Origin: CAVTWY01 sp963738575
Lineage (GTDB): Bacteria; Pseudomonadota; Gammaproteobacteria; Burkholderiales; Burkholderiaceae_C
NCBI GenBank assembly: GCA_963738575.1
Contig: CAVTWY010000004.1
Location: 1,240,001 to 1,304,000, forward strand
Length of the DNA stretch: 64,000 nt
Direction: 5' to 3'
Shown piece by piece: positions 32,578 to 41,683 of this stretch. The notes under the pieces are model-generated. The model saw only the letters and a list, made by a program, of their open reading frames with translations. It was not told where the DNA came from and did not search any database. The first letter of the stretch is position 1, and the number at the start of each line of letters is the position of its first letter. The position numbers and the translations under genes were made by a program.

Positions 32578-32825
32578 GTGAATGCTCCGGTGGGTCGTCT
32601 AGACGTGGCTCGCGCCGCAACCGCAGCACGTGGTGCAGTGTTGGCGCACGCGACGGCGAAGTCATCACTGAAGCATCACGGAATCATTCTGATTTGGCCG
32701 CAGCTCGCCCCTTTGCGGCAGCCTTCCGACCGTTTGGATCAACGCCCGTGGCAACGCGCGCACACGCTTGTGTAGACCGGGAGGCCCCAGAGCGCCATAG
32801 CCGGATGTTGCGCAGCGTCTGCGCG

Positions 32826-33803
32826 TCAATCGGCTTTGATGTTGGCCCGCGATATCAACGCCTTCCATGCCTCGTGTTCGTCGCGGTAGAGCTTGGCAAA
32901 CTGATCGGGCGTGCTGCCCATGGGCTCGGCACCCAAGTTACCCAGCCGCTCCACCACGTCGGGCATGCTTACCACGGCGTTGAGCTCGCGGTTCAGGCGC
33001 TGCACCATGTCCGCCGGCGCGCCCGGGGGGGCAAAAAAGCCAAACCAGTTGGACAGCACCATGTTGGGCACACCCGCTTCGGCCATGGTTGGCACGTTGG
33101 GCAGGGACGTTGAGCGTTTGGCGCCGGTCACGGCCAGCGGTCGCACCCGACCGTCTTTGATGTGCGGCTGCGCTGAGACGATGCTGTCCATCAAGAAGCT
33201 GATCTGCCCCGCCACCAAGTCGGTGATCACCAGGCCCGTGCCGCGGTATGGGATGTGAACCACGAACAAGCCACCCGCACGCCACTTGAACATTTCCGCT
33301 GACAAATGAGGGTAGGTTCCAATGCCACTGGAACCAAAATTGTATTTGCCGGGATTCTTGGCCACCAAGTCCACAAGCTCTTTTGCTGTCTTGGCCGGAA
33401 AGTCCCGCCCCACCACCAACACGCTGGGCGCCGTGGCCACCATGCCAATGGGCGTGAAGTCGCGAAAGGCGTCGTAAGGCAGTTTGGCGCTCAGTGCCGG
33501 GCCAATTGAGTGGGTGGAACTGGTCGACAACAGGATCGTGTAGCCGTCGGCGGGTGCCTTGGCGACCAAGTCGGCGCCCAACGAACCGCCGGCCCCGGGC
33601 TTGTTGTCAACCACCACCTGCTGGCCCAACGCGGTGCTGAGCTTCAACGCGACCAATCGGCCGATGATGTCGGTCGCGCCACCGGCTGGGAATGGAATCA
33701 CCAAACGAACGGGCTTGGTGGGCCAACTCTGCGCCGTGCTGGTGATTGGCCACGCGGTGGCCACGGCCATGCAAAACAACCAACTGGCAAAGCGACGGTT
33801 CAT
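32826..33803 (-). CDS. Bug/TctC-family tripartite tricarboxylate receptor
   Basis: A 325-residue periplasmic receptor. A signal peptide (M-N-R-R-F-A-S-W-L-F to T-A-Q-S) precedes W-P-T-K-P-V-R-L-V-I-P-F-P-A-G-G-A-T-D-I and V-V-V-D-N-K-P-G-A-G-G-S, the family signature. It binds a small carboxylate that cannot be named from sequence. It stands alone: no transporter gene is adjacent, and the 248-base gap to the left shows no gene. It is divergent from the subtilase gene. Confidence 0.93.
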   Translation of the reverse strand: MNRRFASWLFCMAVATAWPITSTAQSWPTKPVRLVIPFPAGGATDIIGRLVALKLSTALGQQVVVDNKPGAGGSLGADLVAKAPADGYTILLSTSSTHSIGPALSAKLPYDAFRDFTPIGMVATAPSVLVVGRDFPAKTAKELVDLVAKNPGKYNFGSSGIGTYPHLSAEMFKWRAGGLFVVHIPYRGTGLVITDLVAGQISFLMDSIVSAQPHIKDGRVRPLAVTGAKRSTSLPNVPTMAEAGVPNMVLSNWFGFFAPPGAPADMVQRLNRELNAVVSMPDVVERLGNLGAEPMGSTPDQFAKLYRDEHEAWKALISRANIKAD

Positions 33804-33985
33804 TGAAAACTCCACACGGTTTGTATCAGTCACTGAAAAAGCCCGCTCGCGGACGCCATGGGATTGTCTCCTGAGTGACTTGACGGCCGCCTGTCATCAA
33901 AAAGGCGTAAGGATTGGCTGCAGAAACGGGCGCTCGGACATCACCGGGATTAATCTTTGTGCGTTGCAACGCCAAGGAATTCGTG

Positions 33986-35407
33986 ATGGCCACCAAACGC
34001 ATGTCTGCAGTTCAACCCACCAAACTCCGGTCGGTTCGCGCCGCCAAACCAGCGGCGGCATTGGCGACCAAGCCCGCTGCCGCCGCCGAGCACCCCCGCT
34101 TGGGCTTGGTGATGCGTTTTGCACCGGGTGCTGCGGCCCCTGGCATCAGGCGCATGGAACAGGGCGGGTTTCGGGTGGCGTCGTCCAAAGACTTCAAGTC
34201 GGTGGCATCGGTTCCCAATGACTTTGGGGGCGCCGATGTTCAGTACTTTGAGCGCTTTGGCATCGCCATCGTGCGAAGCAGTACCGCGAAGCTCAATGCC
34301 ATGCTGCGCACGGGCGCCGAGCACCCCGGCGCAAGCTCGGTGCGACAAGAGCGGATTTACCGTCCCGCCGGGCAGCCCATGGGTTACCCATCGACGCCCA
34401 TTCCACTGACCCGCAGCACGACGGTGTCTGGTGCCTCGACACGCGATTTTTTGATGGGCTACCGTGCAGGCGTCGACCAACTGATTGAAGCCCTGCTGCG
34501 CGAATCGCAGGACGATCCTGACGCGCTGTTTTCTGCGGCGGCGCGATTTGACGAATTGACGGTTGCCTGGGGCATTGAAGCCATCAAGGCCAACAGCTCA
34601 ACCCTGACGGGCGCAGGCATCCGAATCGCTGTTCTCGACACGGGTTTTGACCACACGCACCCCGACTTTGCAGGCCGCAAAGTCACAAAAAAGCTCTTCG
34701 CCAGCAAGAGCTCGCCCGACGACATTCATGGCCACGGCACCCATTGCATCGGCACGGCTTGTGGGCCTTTGCGCCCAAGCCACGGCCCGCGTTACGGCAT
34801 CGCGCACGAGGCCGAGATTTACGCGGGCAAGGTGCTGGGTGACGATGGTTTTGGCACCGATCGCTCCATCATCGCCGGCATGGACTGGGCTTTGGAGCAG
34901 GGTTGCCACATCATTTCGATGTCGCTTGGTGCTGCCACCCAACTGGGCGATGCACCCAACGACGACTACGAACAGATCGGCAAAGTGTGCCTCGACGCGG
35001 GCACCTTGGTGGTCGCTGCTGCGGGCAATGAAAGCCAGCGGCCAGCCTTCATTGCGCCCGTGGGGTCGCCCGCCAACGCGTCCACCTTCATGGCGGTTGC
35101 AGCGGTGGACCGCGCCTATGCACCGGCCGCGTTCTCCTGCGGCGGCATGAACCCGGGGCAGGACATCGACATCGCTGCGCCGGGGGTCGAGGTGTTGTCG
35201 TCACTGCCGGGCGGTCAGTACGCGCGCTGGAATGGCACCAGCATGGCGACACCACACGTGGCAGGGGTGGCGGCGCTGCTGGCCCAGTCCAACCCCAGCT
35301 ACCGCGGTTGGGCCTTGTGGGCTAGGCTGCTGCAAACCAGCAGGCGCTTGCCAGGCAAAGCGCGTGACGTGGGAAGAGGGTTGTTGGTGGCGCCCCAGCG
35401 CCGTTGA
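33986..35407 (+). CDS. Intracellular subtilisin-like S8 serine protease
   Basis: A 473-residue S8 peptidase. The catalytic triad is visible: Asp near 218 (I-A-V-L-D-T-G-F-D), His near 250 (H-G-H-G-T-H-C-I-G) and Ser near 419 (N-G-T-S-M-A-T-P-H). The N-terminal 30 residues are Ala/Lys/Arg-rich and have no signal peptide, so it is probably cytoplasmic. Residues about 40-120 look like an I9-type propeptide (Y-F-E-R-F-G-I-A-I-V-R-S-S, then A-S-S-V-R-Q-E-R-I-Y-R). The start at 33986 is the first sensible ATG; the frame is open from 33914. A small I9-like protein gene follows at 35499. Confidence 0.93.
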   Translation: MATKRMSAVQPTKLRSVRAAKPAAALATKPAAAAEHPRLGLVMRFAPGAAAPGIRRMEQGGFRVASSKDFKSVASVPNDFGGADVQYFERFGIAIVRSSTAKLNAMLRTGAEHPGASSVRQERIYRPAGQPMGYPSTPIPLTRSTTVSGASTRDFLMGYRAGVDQLIEALLRESQDDPDALFSAAARFDELTVAWGIEAIKANSSTLTGAGIRIAVLDTGFDHTHPDFAGRKVTKKLFASKSSPDDIHGHGTHCIGTACGPLRPSHGPRYGIAHEAEIYAGKVLGDDGFGTDRSIIAGMDWALEQGCHIISMSLGAATQLGDAPNDDYEQIGKVCLDAGTLVVAAAGNESQRPAFIAPVGSPANASTFMAVAAVDRAYAPAAFSCGGMNPGQDIDIAAPGVEVLSSLPGGQYARWNGTSMATPHVAGVAALLAQSNPSYRGWALWARLLQTSRRLPGKARDVGRGLLVAPQRR

Positions 35408-35498
35408 AGGCCGCTCGGCTTGGTCGTCGGAGCCGCAGCCACCTGCGTGACGAGCCTGGGCGCTTGAACCACCCCCGGCGCTGCTGTATTCTGTGGGC

Positions 35499-35735
35499 AT
35501 GCTTTCCCCCAAAAAACTCAGTCCCGTCAACGTCACTGTCCGCATCGAAACGTCCCAACAGGGCAACCTAAGCGGTGTGGTGCAGGCGCTGCAAGTGGCC
35601 GGCTTGTCCAAGTTGCAACGCCACGACCGCTTCATGCTCGTCAACGGGTGCGTGGCCCCCAACAAGCTCGAAGCCCTGCGCGAGGTCGTGGGCGTGGCTT
35701 CAGTCCGTCCAGACCAAGCCTACAAGCCGCAGTAG
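35499..35735 (+). CDS. Small I9-like protein, candidate protease inhibitor or chaperone
   Basis: A 78-residue protein without signal peptide. The pattern V-T-V-R-I, L-S-G-V-V-Q-A-L-Q-V-A-G-L, F-M-L-V-N-G-C-V and L-E-A-L-R-E-V-V-G-V-A-S-V-R-P-D resembles the ferredoxin-like fold of subtilase propeptides (inhibitor I9). It lies 91 bases after the subtilase stop. Stand-alone I9 proteins are known as inhibitors or folding helpers of subtilases. Start ATG 35499; a GTG two codons earlier is possible. Assigned by pattern only. Confidence 0.65.
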   Translation: MLSPKKLSPVNVTVRIETSQQGNLSGVVQALQVAGLSKLQRHDRFMLVNGCVAPNKLEALREVVGVASVRPDQAYKPQ

Positions 35736-35770
35736 GAGGGTGGGGTGCTGGTGAGAATGGCGCTGTTGCC

Positions 35771-37135
35771 ATGGTGTCTTCACCGCGAACCGCGCAAAGC
35801 ATGACCCACGTCTTCCACCGCGACTTGCGCAGCACTTACCCCATCGCGGTGGGGGGCGACGGGCCTTACTTGATCGACCATACAGGCAAGCGCTACTTGG
35901 ATGGTTCAGGTGGCGCGGCGGTGTCGTGTTTGGGGCACGGGCACCCGGCGGTGGTGCAGGCGGTTCAGGCCCAGGCTGCCAAGCTTGAATACGCGCACAC
36001 GTCGTTTTTTTCGAGCGAACCCGCTGAAGCATTGGCTGACGATCTGATCGCGCATGCCCCAGCGGGGTTGAGCCATGCGTACTTGGTCAGTGGGGGCTCC
36101 GAGGGGGTGGAGGCGGCTATCAAGATGGCCGTGCAATATCACGCTGAGTGTGGGTCACCGCAGAAGAACCACATCATCGCGCGCTGGCAGAGCTATCACG
36201 GCAACACGCTGGGTGCACTTTCGGCAGGCGGCAACCGCTGGCGCCGGGCGCAGTTTGAATCGTTGCTGATTGACGTGTCGCACATCGGCGAGTGTTATGC
36301 CTACCGCGGCCAACGCAACGACGAAACCTTGGTGGCTTACGGCCAGCGCATGGCCGACGCATTGGAGTCCGAGATTCAACGGATTGGCCCCGAGCGGGTG
36401 GCGGCTTTCATCGCGGAGCCCGTGGTAGGTGCCACGATGGGCGCTGTAACGGCGCCGCCAGGTTATTTCAAGCGCATTCGCCAAATTTGCGACCGCCACG
36501 GTGTGCTGTTGATCTTGGATGAAGTGATGTGCGGCATGGGCCGAACCGGCAGCCTGCACGCCAGTGAACAAGAGGGCGTGCTGCCCGACCTGGAGGTGAT
36601 TGCCAAAGGGCTGGGCGCGGGGTACCAGCCGATTGGTGCCGTCTTGGTTCACCAGCGCATCGTGGATGCCATGCGTCGCGGCAGCGGTTTCTTTCAGCAC
36701 GGCCACACCTATTTGGGCCATCCCATCGCCTGTGCAGCCGCTTTGGCGGTGCAAAAGGTGATTCGTGACGAAGGCTTGCTGGCGCAAGTGCGCGCGCGTG
36801 GGCTGCAGCTTGACGCCATGCTGCGGGCACGCCTGGGCAGCCACCCCAACGTCGGTGACATCCGCGGTCGTGGGCTGTTTCAGGGCATCGAACTGGTAGC
36901 CGACCGATCCACCAAAGTGCCCCTGGACCCAGCCTTGCGCATCCACGCCAAAATAAAAGTGTGCGCATTGGCGCATGGTTTGCTTTGTTACCCTGCGGGC
37001 GGCACCCTGGATGGCCGTCATGGTGACCACGTATTGCTTGCACCGCCTTTCACATGCACCATCGAGCAGTTAGAAGCGTTGGTGGACAGGCTTGCACTGG
37101 CCGTCAACGACGTCTTGCCGGCCAGCCCGGCGTGA
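35771..37135 (+). CDS. Class III PLP-dependent aminotransferase
   Basis: A 454-residue aminotransferase of fold type I. It has G-S-G-G-A-A-V-S-C-L-G-H-G-H-P, S-G-G-S-E-G-V-E-A-A-I-K, L-I-L-D-E-V-M-C-G-M-G-R-T-G and the PLP lysine in V-I-A-K-G-L-G-A-G-Y-Q-P. Such enzymes act on omega-amino acids, ornithine-like or amine substrates; the specific one is not clear. ATG 35771 is used; ATG 35801 is an alternative. It precedes a TAXI receptor, a TRAP permease and an Asp/Glu racemase-like gene, which suggests uptake and catabolism of an amino compound or its keto acid. Confidence 0.92.
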   Translation: MVSSPRTAQSMTHVFHRDLRSTYPIAVGGDGPYLIDHTGKRYLDGSGGAAVSCLGHGHPAVVQAVQAQAAKLEYAHTSFFSSEPAEALADDLIAHAPAGLSHAYLVSGGSEGVEAAIKMAVQYHAECGSPQKNHIIARWQSYHGNTLGALSAGGNRWRRAQFESLLIDVSHIGECYAYRGQRNDETLVAYGQRMADALESEIQRIGPERVAAFIAEPVVGATMGAVTAPPGYFKRIRQICDRHGVLLILDEVMCGMGRTGSLHASEQEGVLPDLEVIAKGLGAGYQPIGAVLVHQRIVDAMRRGSGFFQHGHTYLGHPIACAAALAVQKVIRDEGLLAQVRARGLQLDAMLRARLGSHPNVGDIRGRGLFQGIELVADRSTKVPLDPALRIHAKIKVCALAHGLLCYPAGGTLDGRHGDHVLLAPPFTCTIEQLEALVDRLALAVNDVLPASPA

Positions 37136-37175
37136 TCAGCGGCTACCGCCGCTGCAACCCAAGAGGATCTTGATC

Positions 37176-38141
37176 ATGCGTTTTGTACTTTCCATGGCTG
37201 CATTGGCGGCTGCAACGTTGGCGGCGCCGGTAGCTGTGGCCCAACAAAAGTTTGTCACCGTGGGCACGGGCGGTGTCACGGGTGTGTACTACGCAGCGGG
37301 TGGTGCCATTTGCCGATTGGTGAACAAAGACCGGGCCAAACACGGCATCCGCTGCTCGGTCGAGTCCACGGGCGGCTCGGTGTTCAACATCAACACCATC
37401 AAGGGCGGTGAGCTGGACCTCGGTTTTGCTCAAAGCGACGTTCACTACAACGCCACCAAGGGCTTGAGCCAGTTTAAAGACGCGGGTGCAGTCAGTGATC
37501 TGCGGGCTGTTTTCTCAGTGCACCCCGAGCCGTTCACCGTGCTGGCTCGCAAAGAGGCTGGCGTCAAGAACTTTGCCGACTTCAAAGGCAAGCGCTTTAA
37601 CGTGGGCAATCCGGGCTCGGGCACGCGCGCGTCAATGGAAGAAATGCTGGGCGCCATGGGCTGGAAGTTGACTGACTTTTCGCTCGCTTCCGAGCTCAAA
37701 GCCGACGAGCACGGCCCTGCCCTTTGCGACGGCAAGGTGGACGGATTCTTCTATGCGGTAGGCCACCCCAGCGCCAACATTCAAGACCCGACCACCTCGT
37801 GTGGCGCGCAACTTGTACCGTTAACAGGCCCCGCGGTGGACAAATTGGTGTCCGAAAAGCCTTACTACGCCAGAGCCATCATCCCAGGTGGCCTGTACCC
37901 CAACAACCCCAACCCGACGCCGACGTATGGCGTGCTGGCCACCGTGGTGGCGTCGAGCAAAGCGTCCAACGACACGGTGTATGCCGTGGTGAAGGCGGTG
38001 TTTGACAACTTTGAAGAGTTCAAAAAATTGCATCCGGCGCTCGCCAACCTCAAGCCCGAAAACATGGTGAAGGACGGCTTGTCAGCGCCGCTGCACGACG
38101 GCGCGGTGAAGTACTACAAAGAAAAAGGCTGGGTCAAGTAG
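37176..38141 (+). CDS. TAXI-family TRAP transporter solute receptor
   Basis: A 321-residue periplasmic receptor with a Sec signal (M-R-F-V-L-S-M-A... to A-V-A-Q-Q). The mature start F-V-T-V-G-T-G-G-V-T-G-V-Y-Y and A-A-G-G-A-I-C-R-L-V-N are typical of TAXI proteins, as are S-T-G-G-S-V-F-N-I and L-D-L-G-F-A-Q-S-D. The ligand is probably a small carboxylate or amino acid such as glutamate. AGAGGA eight bases before ATG 37176. A hairpin with a T-run follows the stop, before the permease gene. Confidence 0.95.
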   Translation: MRFVLSMAALAAATLAAPVAVAQQKFVTVGTGGVTGVYYAAGGAICRLVNKDRAKHGIRCSVESTGGSVFNINTIKGGELDLGFAQSDVHYNATKGLSQFKDAGAVSDLRAVFSVHPEPFTVLARKEAGVKNFADFKGKRFNVGNPGSGTRASMEEMLGAMGWKLTDFSLASELKADEHGPALCDGKVDGFFYAVGHPSANIQDPTTSCGAQLVPLTGPAVDKLVSEKPYYARAIIPGGLYPNNPNPTPTYGVLATVVASSKASNDTVYAVVKAVFDNFEEFKKLHPALANLKPENMVKDGLSAPLHDGAVKYYKEKGWVK

Positions 38142-38192
38142 CGCACTGACCCCAACCCCAAGGCGCTGCGGCGCATGCCCAGCGTGCAAGTA

Positions 38193-38222
38193 GGGCGGAG
38201 CCTCAACAGCTTCGCCCTTTTT
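38193..38222 (+). terminator. Internal terminator between TAXI receptor and TRAP permease
   Basis: GGGCGGAGC (38193-38201) pairs with GCTTCGCCC (38209-38217) with one G-T pair, seven-base loop, followed by TTTTT (38218-38222). It fits partial termination that gives more receptor than permease, a common arrangement for binding-protein transporters. Confidence 0.7.
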
Positions 38223-38255
38223 CTTGCCCATTGAACCCAACGCGAAAGCAAGTGC

Positions 38256-40859
38256 ATGGCCACCGATCTAGAAAAAGCCCCCGAGGCGCTGCAGCAGTTG
38301 GTGGCCGACACAGACACGGGTGGGCGCAAGCCGTCAGGGTTCACCAAGCAAGTCATTTTTACCGCGTCGTTGGCCTGGGCTTTGTTCCAGCTTTGGTATG
38401 CGTCACCATTGCCTTTTACGTTCGGCTTTGGCATCCTCAACGACACCGAAGCGCGGGCCTTGCACCTTGCGTTTGCGCTGTTCTTGGCGTTTACGGCATG
38501 GCCGGCATTCAAGTCGTCGCCCCGGGGTTACGTTCCGGCAGTCGACTGGTTGTTCGCGTTGATAGGTGCTTTTGCAGGCGCCTACTTGCTGCTGTTTTAC
38601 AACCAACTGGCCACGCGTCCTGGGCAGCCCATCACGATGGACATCGTGGTGGCCTGCGTGGGGTTGCTGTTGCTGCTGGAGGCCACCCGCCGCGCCGTGG
38701 GTTGGCCGATGGCGGCGCTGGCGGCACTGTTCATTGCTTACGCCATGCTAGGCCGCTACATGCCCGAGGTGCTGTCACACAAGGGTGCCTCACTGTCGCG
38801 CATGCTGCAGCACATGTGGCTCACCACCGAGGGCGTGTATGGCATTGCGCTGGGCGTGTCCACCGGGGCGATTTTTGTCTATGTGTTGTTTGGCACCCTG
38901 TTGGATCGGGCAGGCGGCGGCAATTACATGATGCAGGTTAGCTTTGCGGCACTGGGCCACCTGCGTGGCGGGCCTGCCAAAGTGGCCGTGGTGTCGTCGG
39001 CGCTCAACGGCATGATTTCAGGCTCGTCGGTTAGCAACGTGGTCTCGGGCGGCATCTTCACCATTCCGCTGATGAAGAAGGCGGGTTACGGTGGGGTCAA
39101 AGCCGGGGCCATCGAAACCATGGCCAGTGTCAACGGTCAGATCATGCCGCCCGTGATGGGTGCAGCAGCATTCTTGATGGTGGAGTACGTGGGCATCCCT
39201 TACGCCGAAATCGTGATGCACGCTATTTTGCCCGCCACGCTTTGCTACCTTGGCTTGCTGTACATCGTGCACATTGAGGCCCTCAAGCTCGGCATGCAAC
39301 CCATCGTTCACCGCGAGCCGCGTCCCTTTTTAAGCAGCGCGATGCGCTTTGGGCTCGGCATCAGCGGCAGCGTCTTGGTGTGCGCCCTTTTGTACTACTT
39401 GCTTGCCTTTTTGAAGCAAGTGTTGGGTGCCGCCGCGCCGTGGGCGATCGGGGCGGTGGTGCTTGCGCTGTACCTCTACAGCCTGTGGGAAGCGTCGAAG
39501 AGTGCCGACCTGCCCGATGACATCGACATCGAAAACCCCAAGGCACTCGACACCTGGCCCACGGTGCGCGCCGGATTGCATTTCTTGATGCCCATCGGCA
39601 CCTTGATCTGGTGCTTGATGGTTGAAGAAATGTCGCCTTCGCTGTCTGCCTTTTGGGCGATCGTGGTGTTGGTGGTGTTGATGCTCACGCAGCACCCGCT
39701 GACGCGTCTGTTTCGCAAACAAGCCGTGGGCGATGGTTGGACACGCGGTTGGCGCGAGGTGATTGGGGGCCTGACTGACGGCTCGCGCAACATGATCGGC
39801 ATCGGTGTGGCCACTGCCACGGCCGGCATCATCGTCGGCGGCATCACGCTCACGGGCCTGGGACTGCGGATGACGGAGTTTGTGGAGTTCGTGAGCCAGG
39901 GCAATGTGATTGCAATGCTCCTGTTTGTGGCCTTCGTTTGCCTGGTGCTTGGCTTGGGTGTGCCCACCACGGCCAACTACGTCTTGGTGGCCACGTTGAT
40001 GGCCCCGGTGGTGGTGGAGCTGGGCGCACAAAGTGGCTTGATCATCCCGCTCATTGCGGTGCACCTCTTTGTTTTTTACTACGGCATCATGGGCGACATC
40101 ACGCCGCCGGTGGGGCTTGCCACTTTTGCAGCAGCAGCCATCAGTGGGGAAGACGCCATCAAAACAGGCGTTCAAGGGTCTGTGTACGCATTGCGCACGG
40201 TCATCTTGCCGTTCATCTGGATCTTCAACCCTCAGTTGCTGTTGATTGACGTTGAGTCAACTTGGGACTTGATCAAGGTGGTGGGCGCGAGCACCGTTGC
40301 CATGCTGCTTTTTGCGGCGGTCACGATGGGGTGGTTTCGAATCAAGATGAGGTGGTGGGAGATGGCTGCGCTGTCATTGGCGGTAGCGCTCCTGTTTCGA
40401 CCCGACTTTTTCATGGACAGGTTGGCGCCTGAGTACCGTGATGAGCCCGCCACCAGGCTGCTTGACTTGGCCCGCGACGCACCCAACAACGGCCGCATCG
40501 TGATGCGCATCGCTGGCACCACGTTGGAGGGCGACGAGGTGATCAAAACCGTGGCGGTGCGCTTGGGTGAAAAATCAGACGATGGCCGCAAGCGCCTGAA
40601 CGATGCAGGCTTGACGATGATGGCACTGGGTGACAAGGTGCAAATTGGGGCTGTCAAATTTGGCACGCGCGCCAAGAAGGCGGGGTTCGAGCAGGGCTGG
40701 AACGTGCGCGCCGTCAACGTGCGCACCGACCGTGCGAGTCAGCACTGGTTTTACATCCCCGCCTTGCTGCTGGCGGCACTTGTGTGGTGGGCGCAAGGGC
40801 GCCGCATGAATGGTCAGGGCTCCAACACCCTGCGCACGCACAAAGAGGCTGTTGCATGA
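38256..40859 (+). CDS. TRAP transporter fused permease (4TM-12TM type)
   Basis: An 867-residue membrane protein. It fuses a small DctQ-like part with a DctM-like part, as in TAXI-type TRAP systems. Marker segments are I-S-G-S-S-V-S-N-V-V-S-G-G, V-N-G-Q-I-M-P-P-V-M-G-A-A-A-F, G-L-G-V-P-T-T-A-N-Y-V-L and Y-Y-G-I-M-G-D-I-T-P-P-V-G. The last 170 residues form a soluble DUF3394-like tail (E-Y-R-D-E-P-A-T-R-L-L) ending in a further membrane helix. It works with the TAXI receptor. Its stop overlaps the racemase start as ATGA. Confidence 0.95.
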   Translation: MATDLEKAPEALQQLVADTDTGGRKPSGFTKQVIFTASLAWALFQLWYASPLPFTFGFGILNDTEARALHLAFALFLAFTAWPAFKSSPRGYVPAVDWLFALIGAFAGAYLLLFYNQLATRPGQPITMDIVVACVGLLLLLEATRRAVGWPMAALAALFIAYAMLGRYMPEVLSHKGASLSRMLQHMWLTTEGVYGIALGVSTGAIFVYVLFGTLLDRAGGGNYMMQVSFAALGHLRGGPAKVAVVSSALNGMISGSSVSNVVSGGIFTIPLMKKAGYGGVKAGAIETMASVNGQIMPPVMGAAAFLMVEYVGIPYAEIVMHAILPATLCYLGLLYIVHIEALKLGMQPIVHREPRPFLSSAMRFGLGISGSVLVCALLYYLLAFLKQVLGAAAPWAIGAVVLALYLYSLWEASKSADLPDDIDIENPKALDTWPTVRAGLHFLMPIGTLIWCLMVEEMSPSLSAFWAIVVLVVLMLTQHPLTRLFRKQAVGDGWTRGWREVIGGLTDGSRNMIGIGVATATAGIIVGGITLTGLGLRMTEFVEFVSQGNVIAMLLFVAFVCLVLGLGVPTTANYVLVATLMAPVVVELGAQSGLIIPLIAVHLFVFYYGIMGDITPPVGLATFAAAAISGEDAIKTGVQGSVYALRTVILPFIWIFNPQLLLIDVESTWDLIKVVGASTVAMLLFAAVTMGWFRIKMRWWEMAALSLAVALLFRPDFFMDRLAPEYRDEPATRLLDLARDAPNNGRIVMRIAGTTLEGDEVIKTVAVRLGEKSDDGRKRLNDAGLTMMALGDKVQIGAVKFGTRAKKAGFEQGWNVRAVNVRTDRASQHWFYIPALLLAALVWWAQGRRMNGQGSNTLRTHKEAVA

Positions 40860-41524
40860 CGCGCATTGCATTGATCCACGCCTTGGCCCACTCGGTGGCG
40901 CCCATCAACCAAGCCATGGCGCGCGATTGGCCAGAGGCCTTTTGCATGAACCTGCTGGACGACAGTTTGTCGGCCGACTTGGCGGCGGCACAGGGCGTGT
41001 TGGACGAGGCCATGACGGCGCGTTTTGCGGCGCTGGGCGACTATGCGGTGGCGGCTGGCGCAGACGGTGTGTTGTTCACGTGTTCGGCCTTTGGGCCGTG
41101 CATTGAGTCGGTGGCACAGCGACACGCAACGCTGCCGGTGCTCAAGCCCAACGAAGCGATGGTCGACGACGCTGTGCTTGCAAGCCAGGGGCATCCCTTG
41201 GGGTTGATTGCCTCCTTTGCGCCCACCTTGATGTCCATGCCGCGCGAGTTCCCCGACGACACGGTGTTGCACACCGAATTGGCGGCGGGCGCCATGGACG
41301 CACTCAATCGAGGTGATGAAACCACGCATGACAAGCTGGCCGCTGATGCGGCAGAGCGATTGTGCGAGCGCGGCTGCACAGTGATAGCGCTGGCTCAGTT
41401 CAGCTTGGCGCGGGCTGCGCCAACCGTGGCGTCGCGCACGGGTTGCCGCGTGCTCACCACGGTTGAAAGCGCCGTACAACGGTTGCGGCAACGCGTGCAA
41501 GCGAAGGCCCGTCCATCCCCGTGA
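40856..41524 (+). CDS. Aspartate/glutamate racemase-family protein
   Basis: A 222-residue protein of the Asp/Glu/hydantoin racemase superfamily. The first catalytic Cys is in V-L-F-T-C-S-A-F-G-P; the segment where the second is expected reads I-A-L-A-Q-F-S-L-A, with no Cys. With only one Cys it may be closer to maleate isomerase-like or arylmalonate-decarboxylase-like members than to true racemases. Coupled to the TRAP permease by an ATGA overlap, it probably acts on the imported compound. Confidence 0.85.
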   Translation: MTRIALIHALAHSVAPINQAMARDWPEAFCMNLLDDSLSADLAAAQGVLDEAMTARFAALGDYAVAAGADGVLFTCSAFGPCIESVAQRHATLPVLKPNEAMVDDAVLASQGHPLGLIASFAPTLMSMPREFPDDTVLHTELAAGAMDALNRGDETTHDKLAADAAERLCERGCTVIALAQFSLARAAPTVASRTGCRVLTTVESAVQRLRQRVQAKARPSP

Positions 41525-41619
41525 TGGGTGTCGCTTCTGCAACGTTCCGTCACGTCTTGGCGTCTCGTTGATGGTGTCGCCCCCCCTCCTTGAGGGCAAA
41601 CCAACACGCAGCCGCGTTC

Positions 41620-41650
41620 GAATCGATAAGAATCGAGACTTTGAATCGAT
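41620..41650 (+). promoter_or_regulatory. Three GAATCGA repeats upstream of the GH13 gene
   Basis: GAATCGAT (41620), GAATCGAG (41630) and GAATCGAT (41643) lie 10 and 13 bases apart in the 159-base gap before the amylase-like gene; ATCGAT is palindromic. A possible regulator site; no regulator gene is adjacent. Confidence 0.35.
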
Positions 41651-41683
41651 GGCGTCACCCGCGTTCATACGCCCCCACAAGTC

